Part shown: in pieces, positions 34,459-46,677 of the stretch
How positions within the stretch are numbered: position 1 is the stretch's first letter
How the letters are laid out: each line of letters begins with the position of its first letter
Assembly (NCBI GenBank): GCA_951799425.1
Contig: OX637391.1
Location: 28,329,701-28,393,700, forward strand
Origin: Ilex aquifolium
Lineage: Eukaryota; Streptophyta; Magnoliopsida; Aquifoliales; Aquifoliaceae
DNA: 64,000 bases
Direction of reading: 5' to 3'
Program-made: the position numbers and the translations under genes
The notes under the pieces: model-generated
Told to the model about the DNA's origin: nothing
Seen by the model: the letters and a program-made list of their open reading frames with translations, nothing else
Database searches by the model: none

Positions 34459-34967
34459 GATTGCTAAATTTTAAGACTCACTATCTGGTTCTTTAACGTC
34501 TGTCAGTCACAAAGACGATTGAAGCTGATTCATAAGCATAATCAATTTATACAATCAATGTTCAAACATGATCAACTACGACAATAATAAAAATAATAAA
34601 AAAAAAATTTGCAAAAATTATGAACGAAAATGAACTAATGAACGAAAATGAACTGATCATACCCCCCAACCTAAACTGAATATTGTCCCCAATGTTTCGA
34701 ATTTACTGGTTCATGGAGTGTGGAGACGAGGTTGAATGGTAGAGATCTGTTCACCGCTGAGACCTACAAATAAAAAAAACACCAAAAATTACTCATCTGT
34801 GCACAGATCTGGATTTCGGGTAGGCTGAAAATCCTTATGTGTGAGTGCGAACAAGAAAAGAACACCCGTGAGCAAATATAAGATTAAAATGCTAAATAGG
34901 AAGCAAAATATCGTGTTTGTGGAGTGTGTGGTCATGGGTGTTTTCTCGGGTAACAGTGACTCGAAGA

Positions 34968-35028
34968 CTAACAGAAGGAAGAAGAAGAAAAGAAAAAGAA
35001 GAAGAAGAAGAAGAAAAAGGGGGGGGGG
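34968..35028 (-). promoter_or_regulatory. pyrimidine tract with possible splice acceptor, Athila-1
   Basis: Read on minus, a run of C then CTT repeats (34971-35028) ends in TTCTGTTAG with AG at 34968-34969. It lies between the end of pol and the small Cys-rich ORF. Spliced mRNAs for the ORF after pol have been reported for Athila-type elements (for example barley BAGY-2), so this could be the acceptor. It could equally be a simple microsatellite (GAA/G on plus). Confidence 0.45.
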
Positions 35029-35060
35029 CAACTGCGGCGGCTGGGGAACAAGTGGGCGCC

Positions 35061-38000
35061 TTATAACGGCGCCCCAGTGGGTCGAGTTGGAGTAGATATT
35101 TCCTGACCCGATCCACTGGAGTGTCGGCAAGCGTGAATTTCAGAGGAGTACTCCGGTTCCATTAGAAGAATGGTTTCCACATTTCTAACAAAATCCTCCA
35201 AAAATGGTTTTAACCTCTGACCATTAACAGTAAAATTATTACCGTTTACTGGGTTTTCCACTTCAACTGCTCCGTGTTCAAACACCTTTTTCACAATGTA
35301 AGGCCCAACCCATCTTGATTTTAACTTACCAGGGAAGAGGCGGAGTCTTGAGTTGAATAGCAAGACTTTTTGAGATGGCTCAAAAGATTTCCGCACAATG
35401 TGTTTGTCATGAAAGATTTTCATCCTGGTTTTAGCAATCTTAGCATTTTCATATGCTTCATTTCTCAATTCCTCCAATTCATTTATCTGAAGTTTCCTTG
35501 TTAGCCCAGCCTTGTCTAAGTCAAAATTCATTGCTTTAATGGCCCAGTATGCCCTATGTTCCAATTCCACAGGCAAGTGACATGGCTTTCCATAGACTAA
35601 TCGATAAGGAGACATGCCCAAAATTGTTTTAAAAGCAGTTCGGTATGCCCAGATCGCATCAGTTAGTCTTAATGACCAATCTTTGCGATCTGGATTCACC
35701 GTTTTTTCCAAAATTAATTTGATCTCCCGATTAGCTAACTCAGCTTGTCCACTGGTCTGTGGGTGATAAGGGGTTGCAATTTTGTGAAAAATCAAGTATT
35801 TTTCCATTAAATTCCAGAAGGGACGATTGCAAAAATGAGCACCCCCATCGCTTATGATTGATTTCGGAATTCCAAACCGGGACAAAATATTTTCTTTTAA
35901 AAATTTGATCACTGTTTTATGATCATTGTTTCGGCATGGAATTGCTTCAACCCATTTGGATACATAGTCTACAACCACTAAAATGTATAGATAGCCAAAG
36001 GAAAGGGGAAATGGTCCCATAAAATCGATGCCTCAACAGTCAAAAATTTCAATTACCAGAATGGGGTTTAAGGGCATCATATTTCTTTTAGAAATGTTTC
36101 CCAACCTTTGACACCTATCACAAGTTAAACAAAAGGCATGGACATCTTTGAAAAGTGTGGGCCAGTAAAATCCACACTGCAATATTTTTGCAGCTGTTTT
36201 TCTTGATGAAAAGTGGCCACAGCATGCTTCAGAATGACAAAATGTTATTACCTGGCTACTTTCATGAGCAGGGATGCAACGTCTTGTGATTTGATCTTTA
36301 CAGTACTTGAATACGTAAGGATCCTCCCAAAAGTAGTTACGAACCTCCCTCAGAAATTTCTTTTTGTCCAACATGGTAAAAGATGGAGGGAGTGTATCAG
36401 TAGCAAGAAAGTTAGCAATGTCTGCATACCATGGTGTCTTATCAATCATGAACAGTTGTTCATCGGGGAATTTTTCATTGATTGGCAGTCCATCCTCATG
36501 AAATTCATAGGTCAGTCTGGACAGATGATCTGCCACCACATTCTCGACGCCTTTCTTGTCCTTAATGACAAGATCAAACTCTTGGAGCAGAAGTATCCAT
36601 CTCAAGAGTCTTGGTTTGGCGTCCTTCTTTGTGAGCAAAAATTTTAGAGCTGCATGGTCAGTGAATATAGTAACAGAAGAACCAACAAGATAAGAACAGA
36701 ATTTTTCCAGTGAAAAAACTACAGCAAGCAATTCTTTCTCAGTTGTTGAATAATTCATTTGGGCATCATTCAAAGTTTTGCTTGCATAGTAAATCACATG
36801 GGGTTTCTTATCTTTTCTTTGTCCCAATACAGCACCTACAGCAAAATCACTTGCATCACACATTAGTTCAAAAGGAAGATTATAGTCAGGAGGTTGCATT
36901 ATTGGTGCAGAAATTAACATGTCTTTTAGCTTGTCAAAGGCTTTTTGGCATGCTTCATTCCAATCAAATATTACATCCTGACTTAGGAGGTGGCACATTG
37001 GTTTTGCTATGGTACTGAAATCTTTTATGAATCTCCTGTAGAACCCTGCATGTCCTAGGAATGATCGAACATCCTTTACAGTCTTAGGAGCAGGCAAATT
37101 TTCAATCAAATCAGTTTTTGCCTTGTCAACTTTCATGCCTTCAGACGACATGATGTGACCAAGAACAATGCCCTGTGTTACCATAAAATGACATTTTTCC
37201 CAATTGAGCACTAGGTTGGTTTCCTTACACCTGATCAGTACTTTCTCTAGATTGGTTAAACACAAATCGAAGGAATCACCATAGACAGAGAAGTCATCCA
37301 TAAATACTTCCAAAAATTTTTCAACCATATCACTGAACAAGCTTAGCATACATCTTTGGAATGTTGCAGGAGCGTTACAAAGTCCAAATGACATCCTTTT
37401 GAATGCAAAGGTGCCAAAGGGGCATGTGAAGGTTGTCTTCTCCTGATCATCTAGGGCTATCTCAATTTGGTTATACCCTGAATATCCATCCAGGAAACAG
37501 TAAAATGCATGACCTGCAATTCTCTCCAGGACTTGGTCAAGAAACGGGAGAGGAAAATGATCTTTTCTAGTGACCAAATTGAGTTTTCGATAATCAATGC
37601 ACATTCGCTATCCTGTGACGACTCGAGTTGGGACTAGTTCATTTGCATCATTTTTGACCACTGTGACCCCAGATTTTTTTGGCACAACTTGGGTTGGACT
37701 GACCCATTTACTATCTGAGATAGGGAAGATTATCTTTGCATCTAAGAGTTTGAGTACTTCAATTCTCACAACTTCCTTCATGTGAGGGTTCAGTCGTCGC
37801 TGCATTTGACGAGAGGGTTTTGAGTCCTCTTCAAGGTATATGGCATGATTGCAGATTAACGGGCTTATACCTTTCAAGTCAGCGATGGTCCATCCAATGG
37901 TACTTTTATGACTTCGAAGAACTTCAAGCAATTTAGACTCTTGCAAGTCTGTGAGTTTAGATGAAATTACCATTGGGTATGACTCATTCTCTCCTAAGAA

Positions 38001-38170
38001 TGCATATTTGAGGTCAGATGGGAGAGGTTTCAATTCAGGCTTTGGTGGGCTAACACTTTATGAGACTGGCTTTGTGCCACTTGGTGAAATTTCTTCGAAT
38101 TTGAGTGCCCAGGTCTCAATAGTATGAGTAGGGTCACTTGGTGGATTTGGGTCATCATCTGTTATTTCTG
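35061..38170 (-). pseudogene. Athila-1 pol: RT, RNase H, integrase (fossil)
   Basis: Minus-strand domains in order: RT with [31 protein letters not shown] and [11 protein letters not shown]; RNase H with [14 protein letters not shown] and [11 protein letters not shown]. Integrase follows, with a zinc-binding end ([17 protein letters not shown]) and core ([43 protein letters not shown]), then a GPY-type module ([20 protein letters not shown]). There is no chromodomain. These signatures are those of the Athila/Tat branch. The pre-RT linker is at 37608-38033. Roughly a few breaks; otherwise long open stretches. Confidence 0.93.
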
Positions 38171-38180
38171 ATGAGATGAG

Positions 38181-40015
38181 TGATGAGCACATAATATTGC
38201 ATATTTGAAGGGCTCATTACATGCATTTTAACTCAACTTTTGCATTTAAGTACTTAGAGTTAGCCGAAATTATGAATAATGTTGATATTTTGATGTTGCA
38301 AGATTTTATTGCTTAAATCATGTATTTTAGGACATTGCAACCTTGATGGATGTGTGGTGAAGGCATGGACACAATACATGAAGAATTGGAGGCTTAAAAG
38401 TGAAGAAATCAAGAAGGCATTGGTGCTTGGGAACAAGGGCACCAGCTGCAGCAATAATTGGAAGCACTGCCTCGGAATTCCTCCATTTTGACCATGATCT
38501 ACTCAGAATTTGGAAAAGTTAAAAACATGAAAGTTGTAGATATGGGTGTCTTCTGTTTGGTGTCAAAATTTCAGTCCAATCGAACGGTTAGATCAAGAAT
38601 TATGCCGATTCTACCGAAGGTGGTCCAGTGCAGAAAAACAGTACCGGTACCAAATGGTACCGGTACCTAGTACCGGTACTCCGGACCTTCTGGTCGCGAA
38701 AACAGCCTGTAACTCAACTTTGAGGCTTGGGGGTCCCACCTACACTTCTCCCACGCCTATCCCAACATTTCCTTACACATTTGCAGGCCTCCTACACTCA
38801 AGTGGAAGACTTTGAAGGCCAATGCATTGATGGAGGATGGGAGAGAAGTGAGATGCCAGGGCTATGATCTCCTAGCCTGTCAAGCAATCCATTCAGCCCT
38901 CTCTTGATGGGAGCTCGTACACACAGCTAGGGGGGAGCCTCTTGGACGTTTTGGCAAGTCTCCACACAGCATATATTGAACATTACAAGCTTGTATAGGA
39001 GTTGGCTACCTAAGCTTAGTTTAGTTCCAATGAAGAAGACAATGAATAGTGCCGAAAGTTTACATTTTTGCATTCTCTTCATTCCATTGTCATGTAATCT
39101 CTTGTAAGGATCTTCTAAGTTTAATCTATTGTCTTTAATCTCATTCCTTTCAAGTCTATTGCAAGTTTACTTACATGTTCTTCATTTCACCATTGTTATG
39201 CTTTCATGTTCTTCATTTTTAGCTTAAAATGGGTTTTGAATATTTCTCTTCATAGCTTTAGATTTCTTGTTGTAAGTTAATTTTCATGCTTCATGTCTTC
39301 ATTATATGTCTTTACATTATGCTTGTCTTTCATTTTTATGTATGATTAGCTAGGATTTAAGTTGGTTAATCCAAGGGAAAATTCCTCTTGGGGATTCCAT
39401 TTCAACTCTTCTTCTTTCCTCCCTTTTGAGTCAAATGGTTCGGTTTGACGGGGTTGAGAGTGGATGAGTTGGTGAGCCTTTGATATTCCGTAGGCCTAGT
39501 CATGGTTTATGCTTAGATTACTCACCAATCTCGTCCCTAGCTTCCCCCAAATCAATCGTTCATTCATGCTCAATCGGAGGAAGGCTTTGAGTTGGCTTGA
39601 CATTCCCATTGGAGTGAACCTTTGTGGTTAATCAACACTTGCTTTATTTGCATTTTCATTCACAAACCAAACACAAAACTCAAATACAAGATTTTACACT
39701 TTCTTTTCACTTTTGCAAAATCACTTTCACAAAACTCCCTTTCCTTCCCTGAGGAGACGACCTTGGAATATTTTCCAAGTAAAACACACGACCACAAAAG
39801 ACTCCTTTCGATTGGGGATCATTTTTGTGCACACCGCATCTCATTCCATCTATTTTGTTCATCACATTTCCATTCACATCCATTTTGTTGTTGTTTCCTA
39901 TCTTCTTGCATCATCCGGAGGGAGAGTGACACTCCCCCATCACTATAAGCCACATACACACATTGAGGGTGAGGGTGATGTTACGAGGTTAGGAACAACG
40001 TTTTCCAATCAATCA
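38181..40015 (+). mobile_element. solo LTR, LARD/Athila-type family (copy 2), inside Athila-1
   Basis: 1835 bp, TGATGAGCACATAATATTGC...AATCAATCA, with duplication ATGAG at 38176-38180 and 40016-40020. It splits the Athila-1 protease and pol regions. Sister of the solo LTR 1196-3093. It carries three GTACCGGTAC palindromes. Confidence 0.95.
38641..38679 (+). promoter_or_regulatory. palindrome array, GTACCGGTAC class, in solo LTR 2
   Basis: GTACCGGTAC at 38641-38650, 38657-38666 and 38670-38679, with spacers CAAATG (6) and CTA (3). The Tekay-D LTR has the same class with 6- and 3-base spacers (TGAATG, TAA). No TATAAAT box was seen nearby. Confidence 0.85.
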
Positions 40016-41288
40016 ATGAGTTCTAACAGAGATGATTCAGCAGGATCCTCACAGAATGTATCATCCAGATGTTCCTGTATCAAAGATTCTATGGAGTTTA
40101 CTTCCCTTTCTTCCTTTTCCTCTTCTGGATGTTTAGCAATATTGAAAATGTTCATTTCGAGAGTCATATTCCCAAAAGTTAATTTCATGACTCCATTCCT
40201 GCAATTGATTAAAGCATTGGAAGTTGCTAGGAATGGTCGACCAAGAATGACGGGAATTTGGTTCTCCGAATTTATTACTGGTTGAGTATCCAGAATAATG
40301 AAGTCAACAGGGAAGACAAAACTATCTACTTGGACAAGCACATCTTCAACAATCCCTCTGGGGGTTTTGACAGATCTGTCAGCCAATTGGAGTGTGACAC
40401 AAGTGGGTTTAAGTTCACCCAACCCCAACTGTTGATAGACAGAGTAGGGTAGCAGATTAACGCTGGCTCCAAGGTCTAACAAGGCTTGTTCAATTCTGAA
40501 GTTTCCAATGATACATGAGACAGTCGGACACCCTGGGTCTTTGTATTTTGGAAGGGTTTTCTGTTGGAGAAGAGCACTAGCTTGTTCCATTAGGAAAGAT
40601 CTTTTTTGGACTTTCTGGCTTCTCTTGACTGTGCACAAGTCTTTTAGAAACTTGGCATAAGGCGGAACTTGTTTGATTGCATGCAGAAGTGGGATGTTGA
40701 TATTTACTTGCTTAAAAAGCTCGTAAATTTCAGGCTGATTTTTCACTTTTTGTTTGGTTCTGAGTCGATGAGGAAATGGAGCCGGAACGGGATACGAAGG
40801 TTCCTTTTTCTCAGAAGGTTCTGACTCTTGTTCAATCACAGGCTCAGGGTCTTTCTCAATTGGTTCAGGTTCAGATGATGGATTGGCTGGGCTTGACTCA
40901 GGTCTTGGCTTGGGAATGAGTATGTCTCTGATTGTTTTGTCAATCACTTTGCCACTTCTTAGTGTCGTGACAGCTTGGGCTTGGTCTTGGGTGTTTCCTG
41001 TTGTTGAAGGGTTCCCTACAAGAAATTGGCATTGTGGCTGCTTTGGTTGGGCAGGAAACTTTCCCTTTTCGTGTGTGACCATGGATTGAGTCAACTTTTG
41101 GATGTGGCTTTTAAGATCCTCAAAGGATTGAGTGGTCTGGGTTTTGAAATCAGTGAAAGCCTGTGTGGAATTATTGTTATAATTCATTTGGCTTTGCATG
41201 AACTGATTTAATGTGTCCTCAAGGTTCCTCTTTTGTGGTGGTTGGTATGGTTGATATGCAGGAGGTCCTTGAGGTGGTGGGTATGGCC
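40016..41288 (-). pseudogene. Athila-1 gag C-terminus and protease (fossil)
   Basis: Minus strand: a Pro/Gln-rich gag end (PYPPPQGPPAYQPYQPP), then a Gln/Asn linker and an acidic Pro/Ser/Glu-rich stretch. An aspartic protease follows with ALLDLGASVNLLPYSVYQQL and IPVILGRPFLATSNALIN. The DLGA active-site form is usual for Athila-type proteases. The gag start is absent. Confidence 0.88.
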
Positions 41289-42161
41289 CTTCTATGCATG
41301 AGAAATGAAAGCATAAACATAAGCATAAGCATAAAACTACTGTTATAACAAGCAAGAGATGTTGGGCTAAAGCCAAACTAATCTCTAAAATAAAGACTTC
41401 ATAAGGAAAATGAACTAACTACAATGAGAGTGGGAGTCTAAGCCTCCATCACTATTCTACTTCCTACTGTACTTTTTTCTTTTCTAGCTCTCCAACAAGG
41501 GGAGTATTTATAGGCAAGAGGATGATAAAAGGGGGGGGGGGGGTGAAAGAATAGTGTTTGCCGCCCAAGTCCAAGTGAACAGTCAACAACTCTGCTGCCA
41601 GTCTGTGAATGACGTTCGAACGTGAGTTGGCGTTCGAACGTTCTTTCTGTTTTTGAACTGAGGGCGTTCGAACGTTGACTGCCGTTCGAACGTTTCTTCT
41701 GTTTTTGCATTGAGGGCGTTCGAACGCCAGATTTGCTCTGACCCCTTTCACTCGAGTGATCTGTTGGTCTCTTGTGAAGTGCAGTTCCAACTCTCTGCAG
41801 TGGTCTGGTCTTCCATCAACTCAAGTGCACGTTCGAACGTGAGTTGGCGTTCGAACGTGACACTCAAGTACTTCAGAGCTCCAGTCTTCTTTCCTAACTG
41901 CAACACGCCTTCTCTTCAGCATTTGAGTCTGCTACAGTGTATTGTGGACGTTCGAACGTGAGTAGGCGTTCGAACGTTATGGCTGTGCTCCAAGCTTCTC
42001 CAATTTTGGGCTCTAATGTACTGGTACTGCATCGAAGTGTGGTACTTGTTGTTCTTGGGTCCTTGTTCAGTTTAGGGCCTGAAATGACATCACTTAAACT
42101 CCATTAAAGTATAATTAGTCTTAAAATGTCATAATAATATGTCAACTTTAAGTACTAATCA
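41289..42161 (-). repeat. partial 5' LTR of Athila-1
   Basis: 873 bp matching 27199-27740 and 29962-30294 of the 3' LTR. It carries all nine palindromes without the nested solo LTR, so it serves as the uninserted reference. A G-run (41531-41543) differs in length from the 3' copy. Confidence 0.92.
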
Positions 42162-43662
42162 ATTTACACATTGAAGAGGATCAAAACTTCAAGTTTTTCA
42201 AGAACACTAAGGAAGAAGAAGGTAGGGGTTTCCTTCCATTCTCTTACATTGAGGTTAGGGCTTATGTATATATGTATGTTTTGCTCTAAATGTTATATAT
42301 ATGATATGAAATCATCATCTCTTAGTCTTTTGGGCAAAGATTACATGTTTTAACAAAGTTAGGGTTGAATACCCATGAAATCTCTTTTTTGTGTTTCAAA
42401 ACCCTAGTTTTTGGAGAGTGATGGATTTTCTTCTTAAATTCTTCCTTTATTATTGATTTTGAAACCATAGTGCTTTGTGTTGAGTAATAAAATGATGTTG
42501 TGGTGATCTCTTGTATTTTTTGTAATTGTTTATTGAAATTGTCATGTGATAAATTTGGGGGTTTTAAAGATATACTTGTAAATTGTGAAATTGGATTTGG
42601 TATTGTATCTCTTATGAGTGTGGGATGACCATGGGTGGCCTTTGACGAGATATCGTAGAGTGGGTAGACATGTTGCTTGCTCCGTGTGGGTTGGCATTTC
42701 TCCTACCACTCGTAGTGGGGTTAGTGCTTTGGTAAGACTAAACTGCTATTGCTCACGGGTGCCGTGTCAGAGGGTTAGTATATTAATACCAGGGTTGGAT
42801 ACGTCACTGCCATTGGTATGGCATACGCCCTTCCTAAAGGATGGATATCTTTGATAAGATTTGTGTAGGTGTGTGTGGGCTAGATATTACTCAATGTGTT
42901 GATTCATGGGGTTTGCCTTACATCATGTTTGAGATACATATACATTTGGATGGATTATTGTATTATTGTGAAAAATGGTTACCTACAAGCACTTGTGGGA
43001 GTATGGGATTCCACAAGGTCTTGTGGGAAAATGGTTTATATTTTGGGAAATGGATATGTGTTGGATCTTGGTTTCTTTTACTGTTCATTTAAATTACTGT
43101 TGTTACTTAAAATTGAGATCCATTCTAAAATGTCCCTGTTTTACTTCAAAGATTATATATGCTATTTGTGAAATGAGACCGGCCATTTTATATGCTTTTA
43201 TAAACCTTGTTCGAGTTTGGGAGGAATGTTGCTACAGAGCTTAGTGCTCACCCCCTACAGTTAAACATTTTCAGATTTGGTGCTAGAGGAGAATCTCGGA
43301 GTTGACGAGCCGGGGTATTGGGAGGCCCCACCCGAGGGGAATCTAGATCCCGAGGTGGACCTGTAGAGACATAGCTTCTTTTATACTAGACTTGAGAATT
43401 TATTTTAAAATCATGTGAAGTTTAGTTTTCTTTTGTTATTCCGCTGCTAAGTTACGTTTGATCCTTTGAGATGTAAATGCCATAGTTTGGCATATTCTTT
43501 TGATATGGTGGCCATAACTTGGCTTATTCTTTTGGGATGATATTGTAAATTCTATGGATGATGAATGAAATTTTTTTCTTATTGATGGATTATCTTAGTG
43601 CTCTCATTATGTAAATGGTTTTAGAATGTAATGCCATCCTGGGTGTGTTTTAGGGCGTTACA
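42162..43662 (+). repeat. 5' LTR of Tekay-C, second part
   Basis: Resumes after Athila-1 with ATTTA (42162-42166, duplicated) and ends GGGCGTTACA at 43662. It matches 47339-48837 of the 3' LTR at about 98%. It holds the recurrent 78-codon open frame at 42618-42854. Confidence 0.93.
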
Positions 43663-43666
43663 AAGT

Positions 43667-43678
43667 TGGTATCAGAGC
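43667..43678 (+). other. primer-binding site, tRNA-Met type (Tekay-C)
   Basis: TGGTATCAGAGC, four bases after the 5' LTR. Confidence 0.9.
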
Positions 43679-43829
43679 TTAGGCTTTAGGTCTTACATGG
43701 GAGCTGTAGGTTATGGATTACCACTGGAAAGGTAGGACTAGGTTGAAGGAACCGTAGGCTTGCATTTGTTTGAAGTTATGTGTTTATCAGGTAGGTTAGA
43801 TTCATTGTATATTTAGGTTAAGGGTTAAT

Positions 43830-44650
43830 TATTTGTTCGAATTCGATGAGTTGTCTCGCTACGCAATCAAGTTTGTGGTCACTGAGGCAAGGAGGGCTAA
43901 ACACTTTGAACAAGATTTGAGGCCTTCCATCCGCGAGAAGCTGGTTATACTATGAATTCGAGAATACAAGATCTCGTGAACGTGGACGTGAACGTGGACG
44001 TGGACGTGGACGTGGACGCGGTTGAACAAAGACTTCAGACAGCTGGAGAAGATGGAGTTACTCAGACGAGAGCAGGCATGGACCCGCGCCAATGCTTTGT
44101 ATGCGGAAAGTATGGGCACTTCAAACATAGATGCCCCTCGTTTCCCCCAATGACCAAGCAAGCAACCGAGCAAGTACCAACAAACAAGCCACCTCTACAA
44201 AGGCCAGCACAACAGAGACCTCAGATAGCTCGAGGAGCGGGAGGCGTACCAGAGAGAATAGGCACGGATGCACGCCGATGTTTTGCCTATGGAGGTGTTG
44301 GGCACTTCGTAGATAATTGTCCATTGCTTTATACCAAGACCAACCAAGCAACTGGGTGAGTGAATGCAAACAGGCCACCGCTACGACAGCCACTACCACC
44401 ACAAAGACCGTTACAAGCTCAAGCCCCCGGCGGCGCCAATCAAGGAAGGGTTTTTGCTTTGACTCAACCGGAGGAAGATGCCTCCAACGCCGTGGTGGAA
44501 GGTATTGCTCTTCTCTACAATTTTTGGGCCCGAATTATATTGGATTCCTATGCCACTTATTCTTTTCTACGTACTGTGTACGCTGTGGAATTGGGATTGG
44601 GTTCCGAGGAGCTAGAACATGCTTTATATGTTGACTTGCCTACGGGAGAA
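43830..44650 (+). pseudogene. Tekay-C gag remnant with two zinc knuckles (fossil)
   Basis: A short capsid-like piece (FDELSRYAIKFVVTEARRAK) is followed by an Asp-Val repeat stretch from a GT(G)GAC repeat near 43980-44020. Then come a zinc knuckle CFVCGKYGHFKHRC (about 44095-44136), a second knuckle-like block (RRCFAYGGVGHFVDNC) and a Gln/Pro-rich tail. Much shorter than a full gag; broken. Confidence 0.75.
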
Positions 44651-44879
44651 CAGGGGGATACCAGGCTGGTCTGTAAGGGTTACGTGCAAGCGGATTATAT
44701 TTCAGTTACCAGTAGGTTTACTTATATGTATTTCTTTGACTCTAAATGTTATATGTATGCTATCAAATCCTTGATTCTTGTTATTCTTGAAATTAATGCC
44801 ATGTGGAAAATAATGTGATGGTTGGGTAACCCTTAAATCGCCTTGCTTGCTACCAAACCCTAGTTTTTAAGGGAAGTGT

Positions 44880-45900
44880 GTTTTTCTCTTGATTTCTCAT
44901 TTGTTCTTGATTTCCACCCTTGATATTTGTTTGTTATTGATTTCAATACCTGATTGTTCCTTATTGTTAATGCCAAGCTTAATATTCATTTGTTCTTGAT
45001 ATCTAAATTTGATATGCACTTGGTAGTGACTATAACCCTTGTGATTCAATTATTCTCAATATTCAATACTTGATATTCTTTATTCTTGATTCCAAGACTT
45101 GAGTGTTCTTTTGGTCTTGATTTCTAAGCTTCATAATCATTTTTTCTTGATTTCACACCTTGATAGTCGTTTGTTATTGATTTCCATACATGATTGTTCC
45201 GTTAAATCTTAATTTCTCCTTTGTTCATGACTTTCAAACTTGATACGCTTTTATTCTTGATTTCCAAGATTAATATTCATTGGCTCTTGATAGCCAAATT
45301 TGATATTCATTTGATTGATTCTAACTATTGTAATTCATGTATTCTTGATATTCAATACTTGACATCCTTTGGTTCTTGATTTCAAGACTTGGTTGTTCCT
45401 TTGTTTTTAATCTTCCCAGGCTTGATGATCCATTGGTTCTTGATAGCCAAATTTAATATTCATTTGTTATTGATTCTAACCCTTGTGATTCATTTATTCT
45501 TGATATTCAATACTAGATATTCATTGGTTCTTGATTTTCAGACTTGACATTCAATTGCTCTTGATTTGAATACTTGATTTCTCCTTGTCCTTGAGTTCAA
45601 AACTTGATACTCTTTAGTTCTTGGTTACAAAGCTTGATATGCATATGTTATTGACTCCAAGACTCGATTGTTACTTTGTTCTTGATTTCAAGCCTTGATT
45701 GTTTCTTATTTTGATTCCAAAGCTTGATATGAGTTTGTTATGGAATTCGAGACTTGATTGTTCCTTTATTTTGAATTTCAAAAACTTGAGATTCGTTTGT
45801 TATTAATTTCAAACCTTGCTTGTTCTTTTGTTCTTGATTTCCAAGCTTGATAGCCATTTATTCTTGATTCCAAAGCTTGATTTTTTTATTTACTCATGAA
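44880..45900 (+). repeat. degenerate ~30-bp tandem array in Tekay-C
   Basis: About 33 units of the type TTCTTGATTTCAAGACTTGA plus ~10 bp (TATTCATTTG or GTTCCTTTG), repeating every 28-32 bp. It is flanked on the left by text like the LTR leader (AAACCCTAGTTTTTAAGGG) and on the right by CTCTAGTGATTGGTA then AAAATGGTATTTTCGATGAT. Both match the LTR leader of Tekay-D around 52985-53105. It lies where pol would normally be. Confidence 0.8.
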
Positions 45901-46055
45901 TTCAAAACTCTAGTGATTGGTAGTGACCACTAAAATGGTATTTTCGATGATATTATGTTAATTTTTCTTAAATTATTTCGTTGAAAAAAAAAAATGTATA
46001 TGGATTTGGAAGCTAAAATGGGAGGACAAGTCTGGTTAGGTTTCAACTGTAACCT

Positions 46056-46664
46056 TTGGTGGATTGTAATTTATATCAGAGTGCGCAGCGAACTAACGGA
46101 GTAAGGACTACAATGGGGAAACTACGGAGAAGATTCAACTCATCCGAGAGAGGCTACGCACGGCGCAAAGTAGACAGAAGAGCTATGCGGACCACAGATG
46201 AAGATCCTTGGAATTCAAAGTGGGAGATTACATGTTTCCCAAGGTGTCACAAAAGAAGGGCGTGTTTCGATTCGGCAAGAAGGAGAAGTTAGCGCCAAGA
46301 TATACCGGACCGTTTGAAGTGATCAAAGCGGTAGGCAATGCGGCGTATCAACTTCGACTACCAGCCCAGCTATCCGGAGTACATGGCGTGTTTCACGTTT
46401 CGATGTTGAGAAAGTGTCAATCGGATGCAACGCCGGTCGTAGACTTGGAAGATATTGAAATTCAAGATGGGGCAACCTATGAAGAACAACTGGTGAAGAT
46501 TCTCGATGCCAAAGAGAAGGTGTTCTGTAACAAAGTCATCCGACTAGTGAAGGTTTTGTGGCAACACCATGGAGTGGAAGAAGCTACATGGGAACCGGAG
46601 CAAGAAATGCAGGAGACATATTTGTTCGCTACTTGAGGTAAGTTTCGAGGACGAAACTTTCTTT
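46056..46664 (+). pseudogene. Tekay-C integrase C-terminus and chromodomain (fossil)
   Basis: Contains the integrase tail (KLAPRYTGPFEVIKAVGNAA, GVHGVFHVSMLRK) and a chromodomain (VKILDAKEKVF, LVKVLWQHHGVEEATWEPE). It is followed by GGACGAAACTTTC and the purine tract AAGGGGGGTGG (46665-46675) next to the 3' LTR. This end of pol is preserved because it lies next to sequences needed for replication (inference). Confidence 0.88.
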
Positions 46665-46677
46665 AAGGGGGGTGGAT

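Larger units (their letters stand above)
26107..42161 (-). mobile_element. Athila-1: Athila-lineage Ty3/gypsy element with extra ORFs
   Basis: Minus-strand element inserted in the 5' LTR of Tekay-C, duplication ATTTA at 26102-26106 and 42162-42166. Parts, 3' to 5': LTR 26107-30294 (holding a solo Tekay-type LTR), purine tract, 3' noncoding region, extra (env-position) ORF 32125-33243, internal promoter module, small Cys-rich ORF 34048-34458, pol 35061-38170, [solo LTR], gag-protease 40016-41288, and partial 5' LTR 41289-42161. It is broken in a few places, and the 5' leader and gag start are missing. The shared parts of the two LTRs differ by roughly 1.5% by eye, so insertion was probably within about a million years. 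Confidence 0.93.

Noticed and set aside
34973-35028. Polypurine tract for plus-strand priming
   Set aside because: It is purine-rich on the strand opposite to the element sense; on the sense strand it is pyrimidine-rich.
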